From UMGS1613 sp963616135 (GTDB lineage: Bacteria > Bacillota_I > Bacilli_A > RF39 > UBA660), in the NCBI GenBank assembly GCA_963616135.1, contig CAVEJT010000001.1:62001-126000 (forward strand): a DNA stretch of 64,000 nucleotides, given 5' to 3'. Shown here piece after piece: positions 32,012 through 40,414 of the stretch. The position numbers and the translations under genes are program-made. The notes beneath the pieces are model-generated. The model did not search any database. It was not told the DNA's origin and was given only the letters and a program-made list of their open reading frames with translations. How positions within the stretch are numbered: position 1 is the stretch's first letter; every line of letters starts with the position of its first letter.

Positions 32012-32086
32012 AGAACTGACATTTCTATAAAAAACAAGAGCAATGTGTCAAATACGAGTGTAAAATAAAAGAATTTATGATATAAT
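32012..32086 (+). promoter_or_regulatory. Cargo promoter 3, similar to promoter 2
   Basis: AGAACTGACATTTCT (32012-32026), GTGTCAAATACGA, GTGTAA (32058-32063), 17 bases, TATAAT (32081-32086). The order and spacing of blocks repeat those at 22873-22947, so both units are probably switched on together. Confidence 0.6.
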
Positions 32087-32112
32087 TATAGATGATAGGA
32101 GTAGATATTGAT

Positions 32113-35100
32113 ATGAATGAATACGAAAAAATAATTAATGAAATTAATTCTGGCTTAACTGGTGATACGCAACATGATTATAGTTATTTATTAGAGCAAA
32201 CTGAAAAGTATAAACAACATCCAATGAGTCATGAGATATTAAAAGAAATTGGACGAAAAATATATGAAGTTTTACCAAGTGAAGGTAAGAAAGAATTGTC
32301 TAAAGCAATTGATTTAGATTTAAAATCATTAAATAAAAAAATAGATGAAGCAAACAATTATATTTTACAACATAATTATGAACCTGCAAAAAAAATATTA
32401 AACGAATATTTAGATGCTGCTTTAAATGCTTATAAAGAAGATCAGATAACTAGATATTTTACTTTTAAAGATGTTATAGAATTTTATTGTTCTAAAGAAA
32501 AACTAAACATACAGAAAAAATTAGTATGGATTGATTTAAGAACTGATGATGCCTATAAATTACTTGCCTATATTGCTTCTGAAGAAAAGAATTTTTCTCA
32601 AGCGATTGATTATTTAGAAAAAGGATTATATTTTAATCCAATGAATTTAGGACTACGTTTTGAATATGCAGAATCATACAAGATGCAACTTAATATGGAA
32701 AAAATGTATGAGTCAACAAAAAATATTTATGACTACATATATGATCCTGTTATGTTGGCAAGATATTATAGATTATTAGGATATTATTTTGTTGAAAAAG
32801 AAAATTATGATGTCGCTTATTCTTTATATGCAATCAGTATATATTATGAAAATAATGAAATGGCTCATCATGAAATAAACTATATAAAACAAAAAACAGG
32901 AAATCCTGATTTTGAAAAGACAACAGCAGAAATTTTAAATTTATTGAAACAACAAAACATACCTATCACTATTAGTGAAAGTAATTTAAATCAACTAAAG
33001 AACTTATCAGTTGAGAAACAAGTTATTGAAAAACAACCTGCCTTAATAAAGTATTTAAATAATGTTATTGATATTTTTACAACGCCAATAAATGATTCTA
33101 CCGAAATTAAAGGATTAAAAATAACAACACCTAAAATAACAACTGAAGAAATTTTTGATGAAAACAAATTAATACTAGATGAAGAAGATAAAAACAGAAT
33201 TAAAAAAAATATCGAAATTTTAAAACAAAAGGATATACCATTTATAGAACACATGAAAGCTATTCCTTTTAATTCATGTACTAGTTTACGTTCAAAAGAA
33301 GAAATAATAAGTAGAATGTTAGCAGATTATGCAATTGCTACATGTGCCTTATATTCTTTAGAAGGAAAAGCAAATATTGTACATTCTGTTTTAAATCAAA
33401 TGGATGAAAAATTAAATATGAAGTCTGCTCTAGCACCTGAAGATACAAATTTTTTAAATGCAATAGCAGAACAAAAAGTTTCGAAGCAGGGATTACAAGA
33501 TGCAACTTGGGCTTTTGAAGAATGTACTATGCTAATGTGGACGTTAAGTTTAATTGATAAACCTAATTCTGATAAAGAGTGTAATGTTGAACAATTGGAT
33601 AAATTCTTCTTTAATATTAAAAATTATGATGAATTATTATCGCAATGTACTTTAAAGTCAAAAGAAGAAATCCTAGAACAAGCAGATTTATTATTTAGAT
33701 ATCATTGGGCTTGTCGTGAAACAAGAATGAAAGGTAAACAACTACCACAATTAAATGAAATGATTGTTCAAGAACAACGTCGTGCTTTAGAATGGGCATT
33801 AAATTGGAAAATTGAAAATTTGATGAAAGAAAAAATAAATATTAAATACGAAAGAGATAATTTTAATTTTAACTTTAATGCATCAACTGAATTACACATA
33901 TCTAATATTACCAATCCAAAAGACTATAATTTGTTATTAACATTATCTGATAGTAAAGAACAAATAGTAATTTCAATGTCGGATGTTGGACCTGAATCTG
34001 GTTATCCACTTGATGCTTATTTTGAAGAGGATATAAGAAAACGAAAAGCAGAAGGTTGGAATATAGTTGGCACATATTCTTTATCATCACAAAATATAAA
34101 AGGTGGATTTAAACAATTGATTATGAATAGAGAAATGCCACAAGTTAAAGATGCAAAATTAGGATTAAGTGTTTACTATTTTGTTTTAAATGAACATATA
34201 GTAGTTTTAAAAACAGTATTAGAAGATACATTGGATTACTCAGATAATAATAATATCCAAAATTCTAAACACAATATCCTAGCTATGGACATGTTATTTT
34301 CAATAAAAGAAAGTGAATCTTCAACAATTACTGATGCGGCTATAAAAATGGCTACAATGATGAATTTCGGATTACATGCACGACAATTAGATATACCTCT
34401 ATTAAAGAATTTTAAAATAGAGGAAGTAAATGAACCACAAATTGTTTTTTCAGCTACTGATGGTATGTATATAGAACAATTGGTATCAGACGGATCTATG
34501 AAACCAAATGAAACTTTTGAACAAAGAATAAATTTAGTTGTTAAAAATACAACAGAATTTATGAGTAAGTATTCTCCAGCTAATAACCCTGCTAATAGTG
34601 AAAATAAGTTGTTCTATTACAAGGATTATTCAAATGGTGTGTTCAATTATAAAATATATGTACTTGATGGAATAATAGAAGTAAATAATACTACTAAGGT
34701 AATAAGACAATTTAATGCTTATTTCGTAGAACCAAAGTTTAATGATTTTTATCAGTTAACAATATCAGCACCTGCATTATCAATGCCAACTGAAGTATTA
34801 AAATTGGGTGTTGTTGATTTGGATACAGATGAAATAACGCAATGTCTTAATAATTTATTAACATTGGCAATGGATAATTTAAAATATAAAAATGAACAGT
34901 CAAGTGGTAATAATGAAACAACAAATCAAATAGAAGAAACAGAAACAATCCAAGAGGAGGAAAAAGATATGGATTATGGATATATTAACGAAGACGAACC
35001 TTCAGTAAAAAATAACGAATATGATTATTCTACTATTATTGCAACGCCTGAAGCTATTACTTATTTAGTGCAATACTGTGATAGTGCGTATAAAAAATTT

Positions 35101-35508
35101 GTTGCATTAATAGATGAAGATGAAAAAAGAAATGAACAATTTAAACAGGAATTCAAAAATTATAATTATAAAAAAACTTATGGTGAAAGATTTGAAGTTT
35201 ACATAAGAGGAAAAAATTATAATACTATAACTTGTAAAGATTTAGCTTCTTTTCAAAGTGCAGTTAATGATGGAAATCTTACTAATGTTAGCAGTTTAGA
35301 AATAAAAATGGACTTAGATTTTAAGCGTGGAACAGGAAATGATTTAACCGATCATGAAAATTCTTTTACTATTACTTTTAAACCATACGAAATAACATTT
35401 ACTAGAAAATCTAGTCATAATGAATCAAAGATGAATCAGATTGAAAATGACATAAAAGAGATTTTAAACAAATTCCAAACTGTTAATACAATTTTTTGTA
35501 CAAAATAG
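32113..35508 (+). CDS. TPR-DUF4272 multidomain protein
   Basis: A 1131-aa soluble protein. Residues about 60-270 form TPR-like helical pairs (ASEEKNFSQAIDYLEKGLYFNPMNLGLRFEYAESY). About 360-580 matches DUF4272 (LRSKEEIISRMLADYAIATCALYSLE ... DATWAFEECTMLMWTLSLIDKP ... LFRYHWACRETRMKG ... VQEQRRALEWALNW). A beta-rich region with VGPESGYPLDAYFEEDIRKRKAEGWNIV follows, then further domains and an acidic linker near 935-960. ATG 32113 is used because the frame's first ATG (32092) lies at the transcription start. First gene of the third cargo unit. Biochemical role unknown; the domain set suggests a scaffold. Confidence 0.7.
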   Translation: MNEYEKIINEINSGLTGDTQHDYSYLLEQTEKYKQHPMSHEILKEIGRKIYEVLPSEGKKELSKAIDLDLKSLNKKIDEANNYILQHNYEPAKKILNEYLDAALNAYKEDQITRYFTFKDVIEFYCSKEKLNIQKKLVWIDLRTDDAYKLLAYIASEEKNFSQAIDYLEKGLYFNPMNLGLRFEYAESYKMQLNMEKMYESTKNIYDYIYDPVMLARYYRLLGYYFVEKENYDVAYSLYAISIYYENNEMAHHEINYIKQKTGNPDFEKTTAEILNLLKQQNIPITISESNLNQLKNLSVEKQVIEKQPALIKYLNNVIDIFTTPINDSTEIKGLKITTPKITTEEIFDENKLILDEEDKNRIKKNIEILKQKDIPFIEHMKAIPFNSCTSLRSKEEIISRMLADYAIATCALYSLEGKANIVHSVLNQMDEKLNMKSALAPEDTNFLNAIAEQKVSKQGLQDATWAFEECTMLMWTLSLIDKPNSDKECNVEQLDKFFFNIKNYDELLSQCTLKSKEEILEQADLLFRYHWACRETRMKGKQLPQLNEMIVQEQRRALEWALNWKIENLMKEKINIKYERDNFNFNFNASTELHISNITNPKDYNLLLTLSDSKEQIVISMSDVGPESGYPLDAYFEEDIRKRKAEGWNIVGTYSLSSQNIKGGFKQLIMNREMPQVKDAKLGLSVYYFVLNEHIVVLKTVLEDTLDYSDNNNIQNSKHNILAMDMLFSIKESESSTITDAAIKMATMMNFGLHARQLDIPLLKNFKIEEVNEPQIVFSATDGMYIEQLVSDGSMKPNETFEQRINLVVKNTTEFMSKYSPANNPANSENKLFYYKDYSNGVFNYKIYVLDGIIEVNNTTKVIRQFNAYFVEPKFNDFYQLTISAPALSMPTEVLKLGVVDLDTDEITQCLNNLLTLAMDNLKYKNEQSSGNNETTNQIEETETIQEEEKDMDYGYINEDEPSVKNNEYDYSTIIATPEAITYLVQYCDSAYKKFVALIDEDEKRNEQFKQEFKNYNYKKTYGERFEVYIRGKNYNTITCKDLASFQSAVNDGNLTNVSSLEIKMDLDFKRGTGNDLTDHENSFTITFKPYEITFTRKSSHNESKMNQIENDIKEILNKFQTVNTIFCTK

Positions 35509-35515
35509 GTAAAAA

Positions 35516-36211
35516 ATGTTTAATTTGATAAGTAAGTTATTTAGTAGAGAGGAACAACAACCAGATATATTTTCTGCAAAATATGAAGAATATTTATTAA
35601 AAAAATATGGTAAAAGTGATGAATTTAATGGAAATGTTTCTTTGTTAATTATTTCTGATACTCATGGTACTTTAGATGAAGAATCGTTTATAAACTATTT
35701 AAAAGATAAAAATTATGACGTATGTATTATGTTGGGTGACCATTATAATCGTGATATAGAAATCATAGTTAGAAATATAGATAAATCAAAGTTATATGGT
35801 ATTAAAGGCAATCATGATTATGATTATTTGAAAGATTATGATATTCCTAATATTAATGGACAAATAATAAATATAAATGGTATTAAAATCTTGGGGATGG
35901 AAGGAAGTTTTAAATACAAGCCAGTTGACTTTCCTTCCTTTACTCAGGATGGAAGTATTGCCTTTTTAGAAAATAAAGAAAAAGTTGATATATTAGTCAC
36001 CCATGATAAAAAATTTGATCCTGAAAAGTTGAGAGATCCAGCTCATCAGGGATTGATTGGCATTACAAATTATATATACAAAAATAGAGTACCTATTCAT
36101 ATACATGGTCATATTCATGAACCTTACAAAAAGCAATGGATTAATGGTACAACAGAATATAGTGTATTTGGATATGAAATAATTAAAATTGGAGGAAATA
36201 AAGATGTATAA
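35516..36211 (+). CDS. Calcineurin-like metallophosphoesterase (YfcE/MJ0936 type)
   Basis: A 231-aa enzyme with the dimetal motifs in order: S-D-T-H-G (about 47), L-G-D-H, G-N-H-D-Y, V-T-H-D and G-H-I-H (about 210). All ligands are present. Related enzymes cleave phosphodiesters or cyclic nucleotides; the substrate here is unknown, but ADP-ribose-type phosphodiesters would fit the neighbourhood. It starts 7 bases after the TPR-DUF4272 gene and ends 8 bases into the next gene. Confidence 0.85.
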   Translation: MFNLISKLFSREEQQPDIFSAKYEEYLLKKYGKSDEFNGNVSLLIISDTHGTLDEESFINYLKDKNYDVCIMLGDHYNRDIEIIVRNIDKSKLYGIKGNHDYDYLKDYDIPNINGQIININGIKILGMEGSFKYKPVDFPSFTQDGSIAFLENKEKVDILVTHDKKFDPEKLRDPAHQGLIGITNYIYKNRVPIHIHGHIHEPYKKQWINGTTEYSVFGYEIIKIGGNKDV

Positions 36212-37139
36212 TGATACAATTAAGGTAGCAAATAAAATAATAACAGATAAAGATTTATTTGAAATATTTGCATTAATGAATGAAAAATTAACTCATCTAA
36301 AAAAGATAGCACAAATGGAAGAAATGCAAAATAGAATGTTAGAATATAATTATCAAAAATGGACTTTTAAAGATAACGGAAGTGGATTATCATTTGATGT
36401 TGATTTCACTGATGATACAAATGTAAAATTTGATAACTATAATAATTTTTTATCAATTTTTAATAGTAGATTACATGAAATAAAGAGCATTTGGGTACGT
36501 TTTCATTTAAGTTATTCAGTATCATCTCCAGGTCAAAAAAGTGAATGGTATAATCAACATATAAATATGAATATTTATGAAACAAAAGCTGATGTTGATG
36601 TTTCATTAAGTAGTGAAGATAAAAAAATAGATGATGTATATGAATTGATTAAAAATAAGGTATTAAATGCACCACCAAAGTATGATACAGTGATAAAAAA
36701 GAAAAGTCGCATAAACACTGTTGTAGGATTAGCAATTGGATTTATTCCTGCATTAATAATAACTACTTTATTACTATTTATTCCAACTGTAAGACATATT
36801 TTTGCAGCAGGTTATGTACTTTACCCTATATGTTGTTTAGTATTGGCTTTCTTTATAGGAGGAATGGTAGGATCTGCTAAATTAGATCATTTATATAAAA
36901 GTATATCTCCAGAACAAAAATATGCTGGATATGATTCAACTAATTATAAAAGTATATATAAAGATGATATAGATAGTTATGTTCAAAGTAGTGAAATTTT
37001 AATAGGAAAAAATGTTAATAATTTAAAATGTAGAGAAGATATAATGAATTATTATACAAAATATAAAACATATATCCCTTATGAAATAGGTGTGATGATT
37101 TTATTATCAATTATAACTTTATTTTTAGGTGGATTTTAA
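36204..37139 (+). CDS. Hypothetical membrane protein
   Basis: A 311-aa protein. The N-terminal 165 residues are soluble with a beta-rich part (SIWVRFHLSYSVSSPGQKSEWYNQHINMNIYE). Two membrane helices lie at about 170-195 and 200-222, and a third at the C-terminus (about 293-311, IGVMILLSIITLFLGGF). ATG 36204 follows GGAGGAAATAAAG; the frame is open from 36189. The only integral membrane protein of the cargo, so it could anchor the complex. Family not recognised. Confidence 0.65.
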   Translation: MYNDTIKVANKIITDKDLFEIFALMNEKLTHLKKIAQMEEMQNRMLEYNYQKWTFKDNGSGLSFDVDFTDDTNVKFDNYNNFLSIFNSRLHEIKSIWVRFHLSYSVSSPGQKSEWYNQHINMNIYETKADVDVSLSSEDKKIDDVYELIKNKVLNAPPKYDTVIKKKSRINTVVGLAIGFIPALIITTLLLFIPTVRHIFAAGYVLYPICCLVLAFFIGGMVGSAKLDHLYKSISPEQKYAGYDSTNYKSIYKDDIDSYVQSSEILIGKNVNNLKCREDIMNYYTKYKTYIPYEIGVMILLSIITLFLGGF

Positions 37140-37140
37140 T

Positions 37141-37920
37141 ATGGAAATAAAAACAATAGAAGATGTAAAAAACTCTAATTTATTTGGTAATAGTAATTAC
37201 AATTATATTATGGAAGAATCAATGAAAGTATTATCTGACAATATATCTCAATTTGCTAGTAGAAATATGGATGTTGGTGATACACCAATTTCACCAGTAT
37301 CTATGAATGATGACTTCACTCCTATATTATTATCAGATGAAGTAATGCAAGAATATAAAAGACTAATTGCGTTAATTAATACACCTGAAACTGCAAAAGA
37401 GTATTCTTATGTTCTATTAGGAAAATCAGCATCTTTCGCTGGAGAAAAATGCTATTTTGTTGATAAAATAGTAGATTGTAATTCAAGTATCAATAATTTA
37501 AGTGGTAGAGAAACAAGGATGGACGAAAAAAAATTAAATGATGCTATTTCTTTTGGAAGAAATAATGGATATGATTTTTATAGTTTGTGTCATACACATC
37601 CTATTGTTTCTGAGATAGATAAACAATCAACTTTAGCAAGTTATTTACCTGATGATGTAAAAGATAGTGAGTTTATTAGAGATGCAGGATTAAATTTATC
37701 TTTACAAGATTTTGTTTCTTATGAGGCACTATATCAGTATTTTCAATCAAATCCAAACATAAGAACTTGTCAAACTGTAATAATGTATAATGGAGAGATG
37801 GCAATGTTCAGTAAGCAAAACAATGAATTAAAAAGATTTGCTGTTATAATGGATAGACTTGGAGAACCTGTTTATGTTTCGTCTAAAGAGGAATATAAAA
37901 AAAGTAATCATGTATTATAG
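37141..37920 (+). CDS. JAB/MPN (JAMM)-like protein
   Basis: A 259-aa protein. Its central domain resembles the JAB/MPN fold: strands SYVLLGKSASFAGEKCYFVDKIVDC, then SLCHTHPIVSEID with H151-T-H153-P, and LSLQDF, which may supply the S-x2-D ligand after an insert of about 40 residues. JAMM enzymes cleave isopeptide or peptide bonds; the insert and uncertain Glu make activity unproven. ATG 37141 is one base after the preceding stop. Lies in the operon with ARH genes. Confidence 0.6.
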   Translation: MEIKTIEDVKNSNLFGNSNYNYIMEESMKVLSDNISQFASRNMDVGDTPISPVSMNDDFTPILLSDEVMQEYKRLIALINTPETAKEYSYVLLGKSASFAGEKCYFVDKIVDCNSSINNLSGRETRMDEKKLNDAISFGRNNGYDFYSLCHTHPIVSEIDKQSTLASYLPDDVKDSEFIRDAGLNLSLQDFVSYEALYQYFQSNPNIRTCQTVIMYNGEMAMFSKQNNELKRFAVIMDRLGEPVYVSSKEEYKKSNHVL

Positions 37921-37938
37921 AAAGAGAGGCAATTAAAT

Positions 37939-38196
37939 ATGATGATAAGTCCGAATTCATATAAAGAAGAACACAAAAATCTTTCATTAATTGAATTAAT
38001 TGATGAAAGGAATGAATTGATTAAAAGTCTTAATAATTATGAAAACAATCATATTAAGAATGAAAATGCCAACAATTTAGAAGGAATAATGTCACCATCC
38101 CCAGCAACAAGATATCATTGGTATAATGAATATTTAAAAGAGATAACAGATTTAATATTAGAAAAATTGAGAGAAGAACAAATAAAGGAATTGTAG
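37939..38196 (+). CDS. Hypothetical coiled-coil protein
   Basis: An 85-aa helical protein (LSLIELIDERNELIKSLNNYENNH; YHWYNEYLKEITDLILEKLREEQIKEL). ATG 37939 or 37942 after GAGAGGCAATTAA. Six bases separate it from the first ARH gene, so it is a likely small partner. Function unknown. Confidence 0.6.
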   Translation: MMISPNSYKEEHKNLSLIELIDERNELIKSLNNYENNHIKNENANNLEGIMSPSPATRYHWYNEYLKEITDLILEKLREEQIKEL

Positions 38197-38201
38197 TAAA
38201 T

Positions 38202-39341
38202 ATGAAAAAAATAGAAAAATTTCAAGGATGCTTACTTGGTGGTGCTATTGGGGATGCTCTTGGTTATCCAATAGAATTTAATAGATCAATAGATTCTATA
38301 AAAAATAAGTATGGTGAAAGTGGAATAAATAGATTTGAACTACAAGATGGAAAAGCACGAATTTCAGATGATACTCAAATGACATTATTTACAGCAAATG
38401 GACTTATTTGGGGAAATACTAGAGGTCATTTAAAAGGTATCGCACCAAAACCAATAGATTGTATTTATATGGCTTATAAAAATTGGCATAATACACAGTT
38501 AAGGAAAGAATATAGAGATGATTCAGTTAATATTTGTTGGATTTATCATTTACCAGAACTAAATATAGAAAGAGCACCTGGATTAACTTGTATGGAAGCG
38601 TTATCTGGTTTAGAGAAAGGAACTCTTGAAAAACCTTTAAATAATAGTAAAGGTTGTGGTGGTGTAATGAGAGTTGCACCTTGTGGTCTTTATTTTTCAT
38701 CTGATGGATTATCTAATTATGATAAATTTAATTCTATTGGAAGACTTGGTGCAGAAGCATCTGCCTTAACTCACGGACATCCATTAGGAAATATACCTTC
38801 TTATGTTTTTACAATTATTATTAACATATTGGCATATAATGATGATGTATCAATAGATGAAGCAGTTAATATTGCGATGAAAGTTTACAAAACTAAATTT
38901 AATATTGCAGATAGAAAAACAAATAAATATTTCACTCAGTTAATAGAAAAAGCACAAAAACTAGCTAAAAAAAATTATGACGATATTGATTGCATTTATG
39001 AATTAGGAGAAGGATGGGTTGCAGAAGAAGCATTAGCTATTGCCATTTATGCTTGTATTAAGTATCAAGACGATTTTGAAAAAGCAATTGTATGTGCAGT
39101 TAATCATGGTGGTGATAGTGATTCAACTGGAGCAATTGCTGGTAATATTATAGGAACATATTTAGGTATTGATAAAATACCAGAATATTATAAACAAAAC
39201 ATAGAATTAAAAGATGAAATTATAGAATTAGCAACAGATTTATTTGTTGACTGTCCTGTAAGTGAATATTCAAATAACAATGATGAAATGTGGTTAAAAA
39301 AGTATTTATATAATGATAAAAATGTTAAATCTATTATATAA
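38202..39341 (+). CDS. ADP-ribosylglycohydrolase (DraG/ARH family) 1
   Basis: Removes ADP-ribose from proteins or small molecules. The 379 aa contain FQGCLLGGAIGDALGYPIEF, the metal-binding S-D-D-T-Q-M, KGCGGVMRVAPCGL, ALTHGHPLG and the C-terminal NHGGDSDSTGAIAG, so both Mg-ligand clusters of the family are intact. Two adjacent ARH genes of different size and low similarity suggest two linkages or two targets. The partner writer is probably the ART-like protein at 22998. The gene is in one operon with the JAB-like and metallophosphoesterase genes. Confidence 0.92.
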   Translation: MKKIEKFQGCLLGGAIGDALGYPIEFNRSIDSIKNKYGESGINRFELQDGKARISDDTQMTLFTANGLIWGNTRGHLKGIAPKPIDCIYMAYKNWHNTQLRKEYRDDSVNICWIYHLPELNIERAPGLTCMEALSGLEKGTLEKPLNNSKGCGGVMRVAPCGLYFSSDGLSNYDKFNSIGRLGAEASALTHGHPLGNIPSYVFTIIINILAYNDDVSIDEAVNIAMKVYKTKFNIADRKTNKYFTQLIEKAQKLAKKNYDDIDCIYELGEGWVAEEALAIAIYACIKYQDDFEKAIVCAVNHGGDSDSTGAIAGNIIGTYLGIDKIPEYYKQNIELKDEIIELATDLFVDCPVSEYSNNNDEMWLKKYLYNDKNVKSII

Positions 39342-39361
39342 AAAATTAGAAGGTGAATGAT

Positions 39362-40183
39362 ATGTATGGGACAATTATAGGAGATATAGCAGGTTCTTAT
39401 TATGAAATGTTTAATATAAAAACAAAGAAATTTAAATTTATGGAAAAAGGCAAATCCTCTTTTACTGATGATACAGTTATGACTTTAGCAGTTTGCAAAT
39501 CATTGTTAGAATATGATGGTGATTTTGAAAGATTGCATGAAATAGTTATACAAAATATGGTTAGCATTGGTCGTAATCATTCTCAATGTGGATTTGGTGG
39601 AGATTTTTTTAAATGGATAATTACTGATAATCACACCCCATATAATAGTTATGGAAATGGTGCTGCTATGAGAATTGGATGCTGTGGTATTGTAGGTAAA
39701 ACCATAGATGAAGTAAAAAAATTATCTAAAATAATAACTGAAGTATCTCATAATCATTCTGAGGCTTTAAAAGGTGCTGAAGCTATTTCAATTGCTGTAT
39801 TTATGGCAAAAAACAATTCATCTAAAGAAGAAATTAAAAAATATATTACAGATAATTATTATGATTTAAATTTTAGTTTAGAAGAAAAACGCAATTTGCA
39901 TGGTGCAGGTATTAGTTGTCAAGATTGTGTTCCTCAAGCATTTGTATCATTTTTTGAATCTAAAAATTATGAGGATGCAGTTAGAAACGCTATTTCAATA
40001 GGTGGTGATAGTGATACTGTTGCAGCTATTGCTGGATGTATAGCAGGTACGTATTATGGAATACCAAGAAAATATATAAAAAAAGCAAATACATTTTTTA
40101 TTGAAAAATATGATTATGATTTAATAGAAGTTATTAAAAAGTTTGAAAAAAAATATCCAACAAAAATTTCTGGTATCTTTTAA
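39362..40183 (+). CDS. ADP-ribosylglycohydrolase (DraG/ARH family) 2
   Basis: A 273-aa compact ARH. Motifs: GTIIGDIAGSYYEMFN, F-T-D-D-T-V-M-T, YGNGAAMRIGCCGI, VSHNHSEALKGAEA and GGDSDTVAAIAGCIAGTYYGIP. All metal-binding Asp/Thr positions are present. ATG 39362 follows GAAGGTG; a GTG at 39353 overlaps that SD. It is only distantly similar to the ARH just upstream. Last gene of the cargo. Confidence 0.92.
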   Translation: MYGTIIGDIAGSYYEMFNIKTKKFKFMEKGKSSFTDDTVMTLAVCKSLLEYDGDFERLHEIVIQNMVSIGRNHSQCGFGGDFFKWIITDNHTPYNSYGNGAAMRIGCCGIVGKTIDEVKKLSKIITEVSHNHSEALKGAEAISIAVFMAKNNSSKEEIKKYITDNYYDLNFSLEEKRNLHGAGISCQDCVPQAFVSFFESKNYEDAVRNAISIGGDSDTVAAIAGCIAGTYYGIPRKYIKKANTFFIEKYDYDLIEVIKKFEKKYPTKISGIF

Positions 40184-40232
40184 AAATAAATAAAAGTTCA
40201 AAAAATTTTCTAATAAAATTTAAATGTGTCCG

Positions 40233-40261
40233 TTGACTGTCCTAAAAAAATGTGCTAAAAT
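40233..40261 (+). promoter_or_regulatory. Promoter of the surface-protein operon
   Basis: TTGACT (40233-40238), exactly 17 bases, TAAAAT (40256-40261). Start of transcription expected near 40268, giving a leader of about 147 nt before GTG 40415. Confidence 0.7.
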
Positions 40262-40292
40262 GGTATTATAGGGAAATTGGAAGAAAGTGTAT

Positions 40293-40319
40293 AGAGAGAT
40301 AATTTTATCTCTCTTTTTT
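40293..40319 (+). terminator. Terminator hairpin inside the leader (possible attenuator)
   Basis: AGAGAGATAA (40293-40302), loop TT, TTATCTCTCT (40305-40314), Ts to 40319. It lies between the promoter at 40233 and the gene it serves, about 25 nt into the transcript, so the surface-protein operon may be controlled by premature termination. It could also be the end of the cargo operon. Confidence 0.7.
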
Positions 40320-40414
40320 CATGCCTAAAATTTCTATTTTTCCTAATAAAGAAAGGGGATGATAAGAATTTAAAATGTTTTTTTTGTAGTACCAATAATT
40401 GAAAGGAGAATATT

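Larger units (their letters stand above)
21123..40183 (+). other. Cargo island: candidate ADP-ribosylation/peptide-modification system
   Basis: Sixteen plus-strand genes with no obvious transfer role, between the XRE regulators and the surface-protein/conjugation block. Three transcription units are suggested by terminators at 22791-22818 and 31948-31973 and by related promoters at 21230, 22942 and 32081; a MerR-type promoter (25118-25148) sits inside the second. The enzymes match protein-modification chemistry: ART-like, two ADP-ribosylglycohydrolases, radical SAM/SPASM, two zinc peptidase-like proteins, JAB-like, transglutaminase-like and two phosphatase-type proteins. Grouping as one system is inference. 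Confidence 0.5.

Noticed and set aside
40321..40362. 13-codon frame MPKISIFPNKERG after the leader hairpin
   Set aside because: Its ATG directly follows the T tract of the terminator and has no SD.
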